Source of the DNA: Pseudoalteromonas sp. '520P1 No. 423'
Lineage (GTDB): Bacteria; Pseudomonadota; Gammaproteobacteria; Enterobacterales; Alteromonadaceae
NCBI RefSeq assembly: GCF_001269985.1
Contig: NZ_BBZB01000001.1
Location: forward strand, 2,976,001-3,040,000
Length of the DNA stretch: 64,000 bases
Reading direction: 5' to 3'
The notes beneath the pieces are model-generated. The model saw nothing but the letters and a program-made list of their open reading frames with translations. It did not search any database and was not told the DNA's origin. This document shows, in pieces, positions 23,092 through 33,060 of this stretch (positions within the stretch are counted from its first letter, which is position 1; each line of letters starts with the position of its first letter). Made by a program: the position numbers and the translations under genes.

Positions 23092-25014
23092 ATGACAATA
23101 TTTGATCACTACCAGGCCAGATATGAAGCGGCCAAAGAAGAAGAATATAGTATCTCTGAGTTTTTAGAGATTTGCCGAAATGATAAATCCGCATATGCCA
23201 GTGCCTCAGAAAGATTATTAATGGCCATAGGCAACCCTGAAATGGTTGATACATCTCAGGATCCAACTTTAAGTAGGATTTTTTCAAATCGTGTTGTTGC
23301 GCGTTATCCAGCTTTTAGCGAATTTTATGGTATGGAAGATGCTATTGAGCAAATAGTCTCTTACTTAAAGCATGCAGCGCAAGGTTTAGAAGAGTGTAAA
23401 CAAGTACTGTATTTATTAGGACCCGTTGGTGGCGGTAAGTCTTCATTAGCTGAAAAGTTAAAATTTTTAATGCAAAAAATGCCAATTTATTGCATTAAGG
23501 GATCACCTGTAAATGATCATCCTTTATCTTTATTTGATGCCCTAGAAGATGGTGAGTTATTAGAAAAAGAATACGGCATAAATCAAAGATATTTAAAAAC
23601 AATTATCTCACCATGGGCAGCAAAACGACTTCACGAATATAATGGTGATATTAGCCAATTTAAAGTAGTTAAGCGCTACCCTTCTATTTTAGATCAAACT
23701 GCAATCGCAAAAACAGAGCCTGGTGATGAGAACAATCAAGATATAAGTGCCTTAGTTGGTAAAGTTGATATTAGACAACTAGAGCATTTTGCTCAAAATG
23801 ATCCAGATGCCTATGCCTATTCAGGTGCTTTATGTAGGGCAAACCAAGGTTTAATGGAGTTTGTTGAAATGTTTAAAGCACCTATCAAAGTGCTGCACCC
23901 ATTATTAACAGCAACACAAGAAGGTAACTATAATGGCACAGAAGGTTTATCTGCTCTGCCATTTACCGGTATTATTTTAGCGCATTCCAATGAATCTGAA
24001 TGGCAAACCTTCAGAAATAATAAAAACAATGAAGCTTTTTTAGATCGTGTTTATATTGTTAAAGTACCTTATTGTTTACGTGTTACCGAAGAAGTCAGAA
24101 TATATGACAAATTGATAGAAAGTAGTGAATTAAAAACCTCTCAATGTGCACCTGGCACTTTAGAAACTTTAGCGCAATTTAGTGTCCTTTCTCGGTTAAA
24201 AGAACCAGAAAACTCAAGCATTTACTCTAAAATGCGCGTTTATGATGGTGAAACTCTAAAAGATACCGATCCAAAAGCTAAGTCTTATCAGGAGTATAAA
24301 GATTACGCAGGTGTTGATGAAGGCATGAATGGCTTATCTACACGTTTTGCTTTTAAAATATTATCTCGCGTTTTCAATTTCGACCATACAGAAGTGGCAG
24401 CAAATCCAGTGCATTTATTCTATGTACTAGAGCAACAAATCGAAAGAGAACAATTTTCACAGGATATCCAAGAGCATTATCTAGAGTTTCTAAAAGGCTT
24501 CTTAATTCCAAAGTATGTTGAGTTTATCGGTAAAGAGATTCAAACAGCCTATTTAGAATCTTATTCTGAATACGGACAAAATATTTTTGACCGCTACGTC
24601 ACCTATGCCGATTTTTGGATTCAAGATCAAGAATACCGTGATCCTGATACAGGTCAGCTTTTTGATAGAGCGGCTTTAAATGCAGAGCTTGAAAAGATTG
24701 AAAAACCTGCTGGTATTTCAAATCCTAAAGATTTTAGAAATGAAATTGTTAACTTTGTACTACGTGCAAAAGCACACAATAATGGCAAAAATCCAACTTG
24801 GACTAGTTACGAGAAACTGAGAACCGTTATTGAGAAGAAAATGTTCTCAAATACAGAAGATTTATTACCTGTTATTTCATTTAATGCCAAAACATCAGGT
24901 GACGATCAGAAAAAACATGAAGATTTTGTCAATCGTATGGTTGAGAAAGGCTATACCAAAAAGCAAGTACGACTATTATCTGAATGGTATTTACGCGTGC
25001 GTAAATCGCAGTAA
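23092..25014 (+). CDS. prkA: PrkA/YeaG family serine protein kinase
   Basis: A 640-residue protein closely matching E. coli YeaG (644). The N-terminal AAA-type domain carries Walker A GPVGGGKSS at residues 110-118; the C-terminal half is the PrkA domain. In E. coli the gene responds to stationary phase and nutrient stress together with yeaH; the kinase substrate is not well defined. The start is ATG 23092 (MTIFDHYQAR) with a GGAGG site; upstream in-frame TTG is rejected. It is first in the operon prkA-yeaH-(small ORF)-spoVR. Confidence 0.95.
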   Translation: MTIFDHYQARYEAAKEEEYSISEFLEICRNDKSAYASASERLLMAIGNPEMVDTSQDPTLSRIFSNRVVARYPAFSEFYGMEDAIEQIVSYLKHAAQGLEECKQVLYLLGPVGGGKSSLAEKLKFLMQKMPIYCIKGSPVNDHPLSLFDALEDGELLEKEYGINQRYLKTIISPWAAKRLHEYNGDISQFKVVKRYPSILDQTAIAKTEPGDENNQDISALVGKVDIRQLEHFAQNDPDAYAYSGALCRANQGLMEFVEMFKAPIKVLHPLLTATQEGNYNGTEGLSALPFTGIILAHSNESEWQTFRNNKNNEAFLDRVYIVKVPYCLRVTEEVRIYDKLIESSELKTSQCAPGTLETLAQFSVLSRLKEPENSSIYSKMRVYDGETLKDTDPKAKSYQEYKDYAGVDEGMNGLSTRFAFKILSRVFNFDHTEVAANPVHLFYVLEQQIEREQFSQDIQEHYLEFLKGFLIPKYVEFIGKEIQTAYLESYSEYGQNIFDRYVTYADFWIQDQEYRDPDTGQLFDRAALNAELEKIEKPAGISNPKDFRNEIVNFVLRAKAHNNGKNPTWTSYEKLRTVIEKKMFSNTEDLLPVISFNAKTSGDDQKKHEDFVNRMVEKGYTKKQVRLLSEWYLRVRKSQ

Positions 25015-25038
25015 CATTAGATTAAAAGAGGGAAATAT

Positions 25039-26313
25039 ATGGCCCACTTTATAGACCGCCGATTAAATGGCAAAAATAAAAGCACGGTGAATAGACAAAG
25101 GTTTATTCGCCGCTATAAACAACAAATTAAAAAAGCAGTATCAGATGCGATTAATAAACGTAGTGTTACAGATATAGATCAAGGTGAAAGTGTTTCTATT
25201 CCAAGTAAAGATATTGGAGAACCCACCTTTCATCAAGGTAAAGGAGGTGCCAGAAATACAGTTCATCCTGGCAATGATCAGTTTACAAAAGGAGACAAAA
25301 TAAAACGTCCACAAGGTGGGCAAGGTGGTGGCGCAGGAGAAGGTGAAGCCAGTGATAAGGGTGAAGGAGAAGATCAGTTTGTATTTTCAATTTCAAAAGA
25401 TGAATATTTAGATTTATTATTTGAGGATTTAGAACTCCCTAATTTACAAAAGACACAATTAGACAAATTAATGGAGATGGAAACTCACAGAGCAGGTTTT
25501 TGTTCTGATGGCGTCCCTACTAATATTGATATTGTCAGGTCACTGCAAGGTTCTTTAGCGCGCAGAATTGCAATGTCTGCCGCTAAAAAAAGACAATTGA
25601 GAGAAGCAAAAGCTGCTTTAATTGAACTTGAAAAAAGCAAAACAGCTGATGACTCTGAAATAAAACTGTTAATTAAAGAAATTGAAGAGTTAAAAGCTAA
25701 AATTTCTAAAGTCCCTTTTATTGATTCATTTGATTTAAGATTCAGAAATTATGAACAAAGGCCAAAACCAACCAGTAAAGCTGTGATGTTTTGTTTGATG
25801 GATGTATCTGGCTCTATGGATCAAGCAACCAAAGAAATGGCGAAAAGGTTTTATATTCTACTTTATATGTTTTTAACACGCACTTATAAAGATATTGAAG
25901 TTGTTTATATTCGCCATCATACCCAAGCAAAAGAGGTAGATGAACAAGAGTTTTTCTATTCCCAAGAAACAGGCGGAACCATAGTTTCAAGTGCTTTAAA
26001 ATTGATGGATGAAATTGTTGAAAAAAGGTATGACCCAACTCAATGGAACATTTATGCGGCTCAGGCATCAGATGGCGATAATTGGGCTGATGACTCACCT
26101 AACTGTACTGAATTGCTATTAAATAATATTTTACCAAAAATCAGATATTATTCTTATATAGAGATCACCAATAGAGCACACCAAAGCTTATGGCGAGAAT
26201 ACGAAAAAATAACTCAGGCATATGATAATTTTGCAATTCAACATATACGTTCAGTTGAAGATATTTATCCTATTTTTAGAGAGCTATTTAAGAAAAATAG
26301 CCAAAAAGCTTAA
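25039..26313 (+). CDS. yeaH: YeaH family (UPF0229) VWA-like protein
   Basis: A 424-residue protein of the UPF0229 family. The N-terminus is basic ([22 protein letters not shown]). A glycine-rich stretch, [14 protein letters not shown], follows near residues 93-107. The C-terminal half has a von Willebrand A-like fold with a MIDAS motif DVSGSMDQ. It is always near prkA in the family, and the pair is thought to work together in stress survival; a biochemical role is not established. It starts 24 bases after prkA with a GAGGG site. Confidence 0.93.
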   Translation: MAHFIDRRLNGKNKSTVNRQRFIRRYKQQIKKAVSDAINKRSVTDIDQGESVSIPSKDIGEPTFHQGKGGARNTVHPGNDQFTKGDKIKRPQGGQGGGAGEGEASDKGEGEDQFVFSISKDEYLDLLFEDLELPNLQKTQLDKLMEMETHRAGFCSDGVPTNIDIVRSLQGSLARRIAMSAAKKRQLREAKAALIELEKSKTADDSEIKLLIKEIEELKAKISKVPFIDSFDLRFRNYEQRPKPTSKAVMFCLMDVSGSMDQATKEMAKRFYILLYMFLTRTYKDIEVVYIRHHTQAKEVDEQEFFYSQETGGTIVSSALKLMDEIVEKRYDPTQWNIYAAQASDGDNWADDSPNCTELLLNNILPKIRYYSYIEITNRAHQSLWREYEKITQAYDNFAIQHIRSVEDIYPIFRELFKKNSQKA

Positions 26314-26339
26314 GTTATAAATCGTTTAAGGAGGACTAT

Positions 26340-26423
26340 ATGCTAACAAAAAGTAAAAATATAAGACCTTTATTTGAATACGTTCGATTTAATCATCCAT
26401 TAAATTTAACTAGCTTGTTTTAA
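26340..26423 (+). CDS. Possible 27-residue small protein between yeaH and spoVR
   Basis: A short ORF encodes MLTKSKNIRPLFEYVR followed by eleven residues ending LTSLF. It has one of the best ribosome-binding sites in the region (AAGGAGG, six bases before ATG). Its stop overlaps the start of the ribosome-binding site of spoVR (TAAAGGAG), a layout typical of translationally coupled operon genes. It is basic and lacks a clear membrane segment. I recognise no family. It may be a real small protein or a remnant. Confidence 0.5.
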   Translation: MLTKSKNIRPLFEYVRFNHPLNLTSLF

Positions 26424-26434
26424 AGGAGATCAAT

Positions 26435-28015
26435 ATGACTCAAGATATAAACATTGATCAGCCGGTTAAAAAGCCAAAACAGAAAAATCAAAAGCACTGT
26501 GATAAATCAGCTGTATTAAATGATGGTCCTGATTGGACCTTTGATCTACTTGAGCAATATCAAACAGAAATTGCACGAGTAGCTGCGCATTACAGGCTAG
26601 ATACTTACCCTAACCAAATTGAAGTGATAGCCGCAGAGCAAATGATGGATGCTTATTCAAGCATAGGTATGCCCATTGGTTATAGCCACTGGTCTTATGG
26701 CAAAAAGTTTATTCAAACAGAGCAAAGTTACAAGCGTGGCCAAATGGGCTTGGCATACGAAATAGTGATTAATTCTGAGCCTTGTATTTCATATTTAATG
26801 GAAGAAAATACGTTACCTATGCAAGCGCTTGTCATTGCCCATGCGTGTTATGGTCATAATTCATTTTTTAAAAATAATTATTTATTTAAAACCTGGACCG
26901 ATGCAAGTTCTATCATTGATTACTTAGTATTTGCCAAAAACTATATTGCAGATTGTGAGCTAAAGCATGGTTTAGTTCAAGTTGAGTCATTACTTGATTC
27001 TTGCCACGCTTTAATGAATTATGGTGTTGATCGCTATAAACGCCCGCAATCAATTTCATTATTTGAAGAACAGAAAAGACAAGAAGAACGTGAAACTTAT
27101 TTACAGTCTCAAGTAAATGAGCTGTGGAAAACAATTCCGCAGCAACAGCTTGAAGAAAAACAAGATATTGCGCATTTCCCCTCTGAGCCACAAGAGAATA
27201 TTCTTTATTTTATTGAAAAACATGCGCCTTTATTACAACCTTGGCAAAGAGAAATTATTCGAATTGTTAGAAAAATATCACAATATTTTTATCCTCAGAA
27301 ACAAACTCAAGTTATGAATGAGGGGTGGGCAACTTTTTGGCATTACACTATAACTAATCATCTGTATGATGAAGGTAAAGTCACTGATGCATTTATGTTA
27401 GAGATTTTACAAAGTCATACAAATGTTGTTTATCAACCTCCCTACAACAGTCAGTATTATTCTGGGATCAATCCTTACGCACTTGGATTTAATATGATGG
27501 TTGATATTAGACGCATATGTGAAAACCCGACTGAAGAAGATAAAGCGTGGTTTCCTGAGATTGCAGGGAGTGATTGGTTAGAGACGCTTCATTTTGCGAT
27601 GAAGAACTTTAAGGACGAAAGTTTTATTAGCCAATACCTTTCACCCAAACTCATAAGAGATTTTAAATTATTTTCAATTTTAGATGATGAAAAACAAAAT
27701 CATTTAAATGTTAGCGCAATCCATAATCAACAAGGCTATCTTGATATTCGCCAAGCATTATCAGAACAATATAATCTGAGTAATTTAGAACCAAACATTC
27801 AAGTTTTTGATGTTAATCTAAAAGGAGACCGATCATTAACATTACGTTATATCCCTCATAATGATATCCCGTTAGGGGATTCTAAAGATGAAGTTATTAA
27901 GCATTTGCATCAACTGTGGGGGTTTAAAGTTAAACTTGAAACAGCTTCAGCCACAGGCTCTGTCACGAGTATTGCTCAGTGCCCTACACCTGAAGAAGAA
28001 AAAACCGCTATTTAG
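26435..28015 (+). CDS. spoVR: SpoVR family protein (YcgB-like)
   Basis: A 526-residue cytoplasmic protein of the SpoVR/YcgB family (E. coli YcgB 510). Conserved stretches seen are SIGMPIGYSHWSYGKKF, VIAHACYGHNSFFKNNYLF and MNEGWATFWHYTI, all hallmarks of the family. Several conserved His and Glu residues suggest metal binding, but no activity is proven. In many proteobacteria it is cotranscribed with prkA and yeaH in a stress operon. The ATG has a strong AAAGGAG site. The first 25 residues are basic and poorly conserved. Confidence 0.94.
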   Translation: MTQDINIDQPVKKPKQKNQKHCDKSAVLNDGPDWTFDLLEQYQTEIARVAAHYRLDTYPNQIEVIAAEQMMDAYSSIGMPIGYSHWSYGKKFIQTEQSYKRGQMGLAYEIVINSEPCISYLMEENTLPMQALVIAHACYGHNSFFKNNYLFKTWTDASSIIDYLVFAKNYIADCELKHGLVQVESLLDSCHALMNYGVDRYKRPQSISLFEEQKRQEERETYLQSQVNELWKTIPQQQLEEKQDIAHFPSEPQENILYFIEKHAPLLQPWQREIIRIVRKISQYFYPQKQTQVMNEGWATFWHYTITNHLYDEGKVTDAFMLEILQSHTNVVYQPPYNSQYYSGINPYALGFNMMVDIRRICENPTEEDKAWFPEIAGSDWLETLHFAMKNFKDESFISQYLSPKLIRDFKLFSILDDEKQNHLNVSAIHNQQGYLDIRQALSEQYNLSNLEPNIQVFDVNLKGDRSLTLRYIPHNDIPLGDSKDEVIKHLHQLWGFKVKLETASATGSVTSIAQCPTPEEEKTAI

Positions 28016-28025
28016 AAATAAAAAG

Positions 28026-28056
28026 CCCCAAGTTGAAATTTAAACTTGGGGTTTTT
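28026..28056. terminator. Bidirectional terminator between spoVR and the GGDEF gene
   Basis: CCCCAAGTT and AACTTGGGG form a perfect 9-base stem, with T5 on the plus side and a T-rich stretch on the minus side. Confidence 0.92.
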
Positions 28057-28057
28057 A

Positions 28058-29038
28058 TTATGTTTCTTTGTTATCAGTCTGTTTTTTATATACGGTTACT
28101 CGATTTCGACCATTTTCTTTTGATTGATATAGCGCATTATCAGCAGCAACTATCCAATCTTCATGTTTAGTAAAGTGACTTTCAAGCTTAGCAATACCTA
28201 AGCTTATCTTTATTTTGATTTCACATCCTTCATAAATAATTGTCGAACTTTCAATTGTCTTTCTTAAGCGCTCAGCAAAAATCATCGCTCCTTCAATATC
28301 GGTATCAACTAAAGTGACAGCAAATTCTTCACCACCATATCGACCTGCGACATCAGATTCACGTAGCGTTTTTTTCAAAACATCTGCAATATGACGAATT
28401 GCAGCATCGCCGCCTGCATGACCAAAATTATCGTTAACATGTTTGAAGTGATCAATATCAAACATTAATAAACAGCTTTCATTATTATTGCGATTAATTC
28501 GTTTGAATTCTTTATGAAGAGATTCTTCCCAAAAACCTCGATTATATAAACCCGTAAGCCTATCTATTCTGCTTAACTCAGCTAACTTTTGGTTCGCAAG
28601 CTCTAATTCTATTTTATTAACCGCTTCATCAGTCACATCATATAAAATAATACATAAATGCCCTACTTCTCCTAAGGTATTTGTCAAAGGAATAAAAGTC
28701 GCATTTTGGTACATATCATCAGCTTTACCTGTGATCGGACGGTAGTTTTTAAATTTAAAAATATAAGGCTGTTGTTCCCATATGGTAAAAGAGCGATTTT
28801 TTAAAACAAATACAGCTTCCGATTTACTGCGGAACCATTTCTCATCAATACTGGGAAACAAATCAAATACATCTTTATCTTTTACAGCGCTTGGTAACAA
28901 GCCAGAATGGTTTTCCATAAAACCATTCCATACACATATATTATATTTACGATCTAATACCACCAAGCCAACGTCTATGGTATTAAACATATCCATCATC
29001 CAGTGAATTTCATTCATTTCAAAGTCAGCAGCTGGCAT
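28058..29038 (-). CDS. PAS-GGDEF diguanylate cyclase
   Basis: A 326-residue soluble protein. An N-terminal PAS domain (about residues 10-140, IDVGLVVLDRKYNICVWNGFME) is joined by a short coiled coil to a GGDEF domain (about 155-318). The active-site GGEEF (235-239) is intact, and RESD at 226-229, five residues before it, is a product-inhibition I-site. It should make cyclic di-GMP in response to a PAS-sensed signal. No membrane segment is present. Just upstream is a REC-CheC gene, and the start region of this gene is present in three tandem copies. Confidence 0.92.
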   Translation of the reverse strand: MPAADFEMNEIHWMMDMFNTIDVGLVVLDRKYNICVWNGFMENHSGLLPSAVKDKDVFDLFPSIDEKWFRSKSEAVFVLKNRSFTIWEQQPYIFKFKNYRPITGKADDMYQNATFIPLTNTLGEVGHLCIILYDVTDEAVNKIELELANQKLAELSRIDRLTGLYNRGFWEESLHKEFKRINRNNNESCLLMFDIDHFKHVNDNFGHAGGDAAIRHIADVLKKTLRESDVAGRYGGEEFAVTLVDTDIEGAMIFAERLRKTIESSTIIYEGCEIKIKISLGIAKLESHFTKHEDWIVAADNALYQSKENGRNRVTVYKKQTDNKET

Positions 29039-29230
29039 ATTACAAATCTTCTAGTTTAAGGTTAAAACATATCCATCACGTACCTACTGAATTATAGTAA
29101 TCCCAAAGTCATCAGCAAGCATATTACAAATCTTCTAGTTTAAGGTAAAAACATATCCATCATGTATCGGCTGAATTTCATTCATTTCAAAATCAGCAGC
29201 TGGCATATTACAAATCTATAAATTAAAGTT
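28985..29230. repeat. Three diverged tandem copies of about 82 bases at the start of the GGDEF gene
   Basis: Copies lie at about 28985-29064, 29065-29148 and 29149-29230. Each contains, on the minus strand, the sequence AGAAGATTTGTAATATG or a close variant, i.e. the upstream context and ATG of the GGDEF gene, plus about 55 bases of its coding start. The copy inside the gene is intact; the middle copy has an early stop; the outer copy encodes a 23-residue ORF. Confidence 0.85.
29135..29206 (-). CDS. Possible 23-residue leader ORF copied from the GGDEF gene start
   Basis: The outermost repeat copy has an ATG and reads MPAADFEMNEIQPIHDGYVF then TLN and a stop. Its first 11 residues are identical to the diguanylate cyclase N-terminus. 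It probably arose by tandem duplication and may be translated, but its own ribosome-binding context is weaker than that of the other two copies. Any function as a leader peptide is speculative. Confidence 0.25.
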   Translation of the reverse strand: MPAADFEMNEIQPIHDGYVFTLN

Positions 29231-30233
29231 AATCATCTAATAGATATTGTACTTTATATTTTAATGTTTTTAATGAATCTTCAGTAAACAATAACATTAA
29301 ATCAAAATTAACATCATGATTTTCAATACCATAACTAATTTCTATTGCTAAGGTACGTTGCCATCTGGATTTATTTGTTTGTACTAGCTTGGCAACATCA
29401 CAATGCTGGCCCATTACAACTGGGTGACCTTGACTAAAAGACATATCTAGTTGTTTAGATAATCCAGACAAAAGTGAACCTATTAATATATTTGCAATGT
29501 CCATTAATAGCTCAAGTTCTACTTTTTCGTTCACTTCACCTTCATAATTCATCAAAGATGCAATTTCTTTAAAACTTGAGTCATTCAGTAAAATTAATGC
29601 TTCACCGGATACTCCACCGCCAATAAAGCCTTGGCAAACACCTGATGTACTTGCATTCGCATCAATAGATTGCAGTGCCATGTTCAGTTCGCTGACTTCT
29701 AATACATTAACATTAGGAATTGGAAGCTTTACAAAAACATTTAATAAACGGGCTAATAAATCACCAGCTTGCCCCATAGCAACATTAGTTAACTCCTGAT
29801 AAATATCTCTGATTTCAGGTTCAATTTGCTCCCCAAGCTTATGGGCTAAACGCTCTCTAATCGCTTTATCTTTAATGCCATGCTTTTCAATTATTTCATC
29901 GAGTTTTTTAGGTGAACATGGTTTTTTTATAAAATCTATGGCCCCCAGTTCAATTACACGGGCATGTGCTGTCGGTTGAATATCACCAGATACAACAACG
30001 GTCAATACTTCTAACCCTTGTTCTTGAATGGTCTGTAATACTTCATAACCGTCCATTTGCGGCATGTTTAAGTCAAGAAACAAAATTTCGGGCTTAATTT
30101 CACGTATTTGTTCTATACAGTGTAACCCATGTTCTGCATATTCAATCTGAATATCCCAATCATCAGGTAAAGAACGTGCCAACTGACGACGAGCTAATCT
30201 TGAATCATCACATATTAAAATAGGAGTGGCCAT
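29229..30233 (-). CDS. Response regulator with CheC-like phosphatase domain
   Basis: A 334-residue cytoplasmic protein. The N-terminal receiver domain (residues 1-120) has Asp9/Asp10, phospho-acceptor Asp54 (LFLDLNMPQMDGYEVL) and the conserved Lys in FIKKP. The C-terminal part is CheC-like with both phosphatase helices: ELTNVAMGQAGDLL and DIANILIGSLLSGL. CheC proteins dephosphorylate CheY-type regulators, so this may tune a chemotaxis or sensory circuit. ATG 30233 (MATPILICDD) fits the AAGAAGAG spacing better than the ATG two codons earlier. It is probably cotranscribed with the diguanylate cyclase downstream. Confidence 0.88.
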   Translation of the reverse strand: MATPILICDDSRLARRQLARSLPDDWDIQIEYAEHGLHCIEQIREIKPEILFLDLNMPQMDGYEVLQTIQEQGLEVLTVVVSGDIQPTAHARVIELGAIDFIKKPCSPKKLDEIIEKHGIKDKAIRERLAHKLGEQIEPEIRDIYQELTNVAMGQAGDLLARLLNVFVKLPIPNVNVLEVSELNMALQSIDANASTSGVCQGFIGGGVSGEALILLNDSSFKEIASLMNYEGEVNEKVELELLMDIANILIGSLLSGLSKQLDMSFSQGHPVVMGQHCDVAKLVQTNKSRWQRTLAIEISYGIENHDVNFDLMLLFTEDSLKTLKYKVQYLLDD

Positions 30234-30471
30234 ACACATTCTCTTCTTAATTTATAATAGTAATTTTAGAAGAAATTCAGCTAAAGTTACATTTTTTATA
30301 ATTCTAAACTTAGCATAACAGAAATGTTAATTCGATTTAATATTAAACTATTAAATTAATAGGTTAACCAATGACAATTCTGTAACTATATAATAATATA
30401 TTTTATAACTTTAAAAATTAATTTAGAATCAACGCAAAAATCTACACTCTATATCAATTCATAGGAATATT

Positions 30472-31053
30472 ATGTTACGTAACTTGCTATTTTTAACCTT
30501 TTTATCTGCCAGTTTTTGCACTTGGTCAACATCAAACATTAATACACTCGATGCAGGTAAGGTCACTGCTGGCGATAAACCAATTGTATTATTAGGTAAC
30601 TCTGTTTCTCTGGGACAACAAGCGCCTAACTTCAAAGTAGTTGATGATAAATTTAGCCCTATTTCATTAGATAAATTTACAGGTAAAAATATCTTAATTA
30701 GCGTAGTACCAAGCTTAGATACTGGGGTTTGCAGTTTACAAACAAAATTTTTTAATGAAAAACTTGCCATTGAACACCCTAATTTAGTGATGTTAACCAT
30801 TAGCTCTGATTTACCTTTTGCTCAAAAACGTTTTTGTGCAGCAGAAAATATAGATAAAGTGATTACATTATCAGATTCTGTTTGGCATGATTTTGGAAAA
30901 AATTACGGTTTGATGATCCAAGATATGGGATTACTGACAAGAGCTGTATTTTTATTAAATAAACAACATAAGATAGTTTATAAGCAGCTTGTTCCTAGCT
31001 TATCTCAAGAACCTGACTATATATCAGTTCAAGCTGCCGTTAAAAAATTATAA
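30472..31053 (+). CDS. tpx: Thiol peroxidase with signal peptide
   Basis: A 193-residue atypical 2-Cys peroxiredoxin. The peroxidatic cysteine is Cys87 (PSLDTGVC) and the resolving cysteine is Cys122 (QKRFC). Residues 1-20 look like a signal peptide, making the protein about 25 residues longer than E. coli Tpx (168) and pointing to the periplasm. The C-terminal third is more divergent than usual, with YKQLVPSLSQEPDY. It reduces hydroperoxides with a thioredoxin-type donor. It is transcribed alone, convergent with hemH. Confidence 0.88.
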   Translation: MLRNLLFLTFLSASFCTWSTSNINTLDAGKVTAGDKPIVLLGNSVSLGQQAPNFKVVDDKFSPISLDKFTGKNILISVVPSLDTGVCSLQTKFFNEKLAIEHPNLVMLTISSDLPFAQKRFCAAENIDKVITLSDSVWHDFGKNYGLMIQDMGLLTRAVFLLNKQHKIVYKQLVPSLSQEPDYISVQAAVKKL

Positions 31054-31065
31054 ATATATAAATTG

Positions 31066-31089
31066 TTGCGAAGTACTACCACTTCGCAA
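31066..31089. terminator. Hairpin between convergent tpx and hemH
   Basis: TTGCGAAGT and ACTTCGCAA form a perfect 9-base stem with a six-base loop. There is no real T run on the plus side, so termination efficiency is uncertain. Confidence 0.5.
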
Positions 31090-31112
31090 ATATCTTCTTT
31101 AGCTATAAACGA

Positions 31113-32117
31113 TTACCAATTGGTTAAATTTTTAACAACAATATCTTCAAAAACATTTATGTGATCTGCCCTATTATTTAAAGCTGGAATATAATCAAAA
31201 CCACTACCACCCGCTTCAATAAAAATTTCTTTATTTTCAATTGAAATTTCTTCTAAGGTTTCTAAACAATCAGCAGAAAATGCAGGACAGATTAACTGCA
31301 CTGATTTAACCCCTTCTTTAGGAAGCTGTTCTAACGTTTTATCAGTATAAGGTTGAAGCCATTCTTGCTTGCCAAAACGAGACTGAAAAGTCATCATCCA
31401 TTCGTTATCACTTAACCCTAAAGTTTTTGCAGTCTCTTTAGCTGTATATTCACAGTATTCAAAATAAGGGTCGCCCTTTTCAATGTTAACTTTTGGTAGT
31501 CCATGAAATGAAAAAATAAGCTTGTCAGCTTTATTTTTTTGCTGCCAAAAATCTTTAATTGATTGCGCAAGAGCTGATATATAAAGTGGATTTTGATAAT
31601 AATCTTTCACAAAACGAATTTCGGGTAAGTTTCTGACTTTAGCTAAACTTTGATTTAATTTATCAAAAACTGCCGCTGTAGTTGTGGCTGAGTATTGTGG
31701 GTATAAAGGTAATACAAGTATATTCTCTATGCCTTTTGCTTTCATCAAGTCTAATTTAGCGCTGATAGACGGATTGCCATATGTCATAGCCAGTTCTATC
31801 GTTAAATCGACATCATGCTTATCTTTTAATAAATGAGATAAAGATTCAGCTTGCTGCTCACCTATTACTCTCAAAGGAGAACCTTGCTCTGTCCATATTG
31901 AAGCATATGCTTTTGCCACCTTTTTACAGCGTAAAGGTAAAACGGCACCATTTAATATGAAATACCAAATAAAAGCAGGGATTTCCACAACTCGTGTATC
32001 GGATAAAAATGCTTTTAAATATTTTTTAACAGCTTTTGGTGTCGGTTCATCTGGCGTGCCTAGATTTACCAGTAAAACACCATATTTAGAAGGATTCTTT
32101 GATAAAGATAATTTCAT
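31113..32117 (-). CDS. hemH: Ferrochelatase
   Basis: HemH inserts Fe2+ into protoporphyrin IX, the last step of heme synthesis. The 334-residue protein begins with the family pattern GVLLVNLGTPDEP. It has the iron-site region FSFHGLPKVN, and the later signature ICPAFSADCLETLEEI with the conserved acidic residues. Length is typical (E. coli 320). It sits downstream of adk in the same direction, as in E. coli (adk-hemH), but a terminator hairpin lies in the 145-base gap. Confidence 0.97.
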   Translation of the reverse strand: MKLSLSKNPSKYGVLLVNLGTPDEPTPKAVKKYLKAFLSDTRVVEIPAFIWYFILNGAVLPLRCKKVAKAYASIWTEQGSPLRVIGEQQAESLSHLLKDKHDVDLTIELAMTYGNPSISAKLDLMKAKGIENILVLPLYPQYSATTTAAVFDKLNQSLAKVRNLPEIRFVKDYYQNPLYISALAQSIKDFWQQKNKADKLIFSFHGLPKVNIEKGDPYFEYCEYTAKETAKTLGLSDNEWMMTFQSRFGKQEWLQPYTDKTLEQLPKEGVKSVQLICPAFSADCLETLEEISIENKEIFIEAGGSGFDYIPALNNRADHINVFEDIVVKNLTNW

Positions 32118-32169
32118 TATATTTCTTTTTAGTTGGATATAGCCATATTTTAAACGGCTACAGAGAAGT

Positions 32170-32195
32170 AAAAACCCACAAATATGCGGGTTTTT
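32170..32195 (-). terminator. Intrinsic terminator between adk and hemH
   Basis: AAAACCC pairs with GGGTTTT around an interrupted loop, giving a T run on the minus strand. Confidence 0.65.
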
Positions 32196-32262
32196 AATTT
32201 ATTAGATATTAATCAATTATGCAATGATACCCATCAATCTAAAGTTGATGACTTACTAGATA

Positions 32263-32928
<666 letters not shown>

Positions 32929-33011
32929 TTAAAGTTCGAGGCGAATTCTTCCATAAGCGCAAAGTATACTCAAGAAACTTTGAAGGAAATTCGCCAAAAG
33001 TTGTAGAAATT

Positions 33012-33038
33012 AAAAAAGGAAGCAAGGCTTCCTTTTTT
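33012..33038 (-). terminator. Intrinsic terminator of htpG
   Basis: AAAAAAGGAAGC and GCTTCCTTTTTT form a perfect stem with a three-base loop. Confidence 0.92.
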
Positions 33039-33060
33039 ATTCATTAAATTTTAAGCAATC

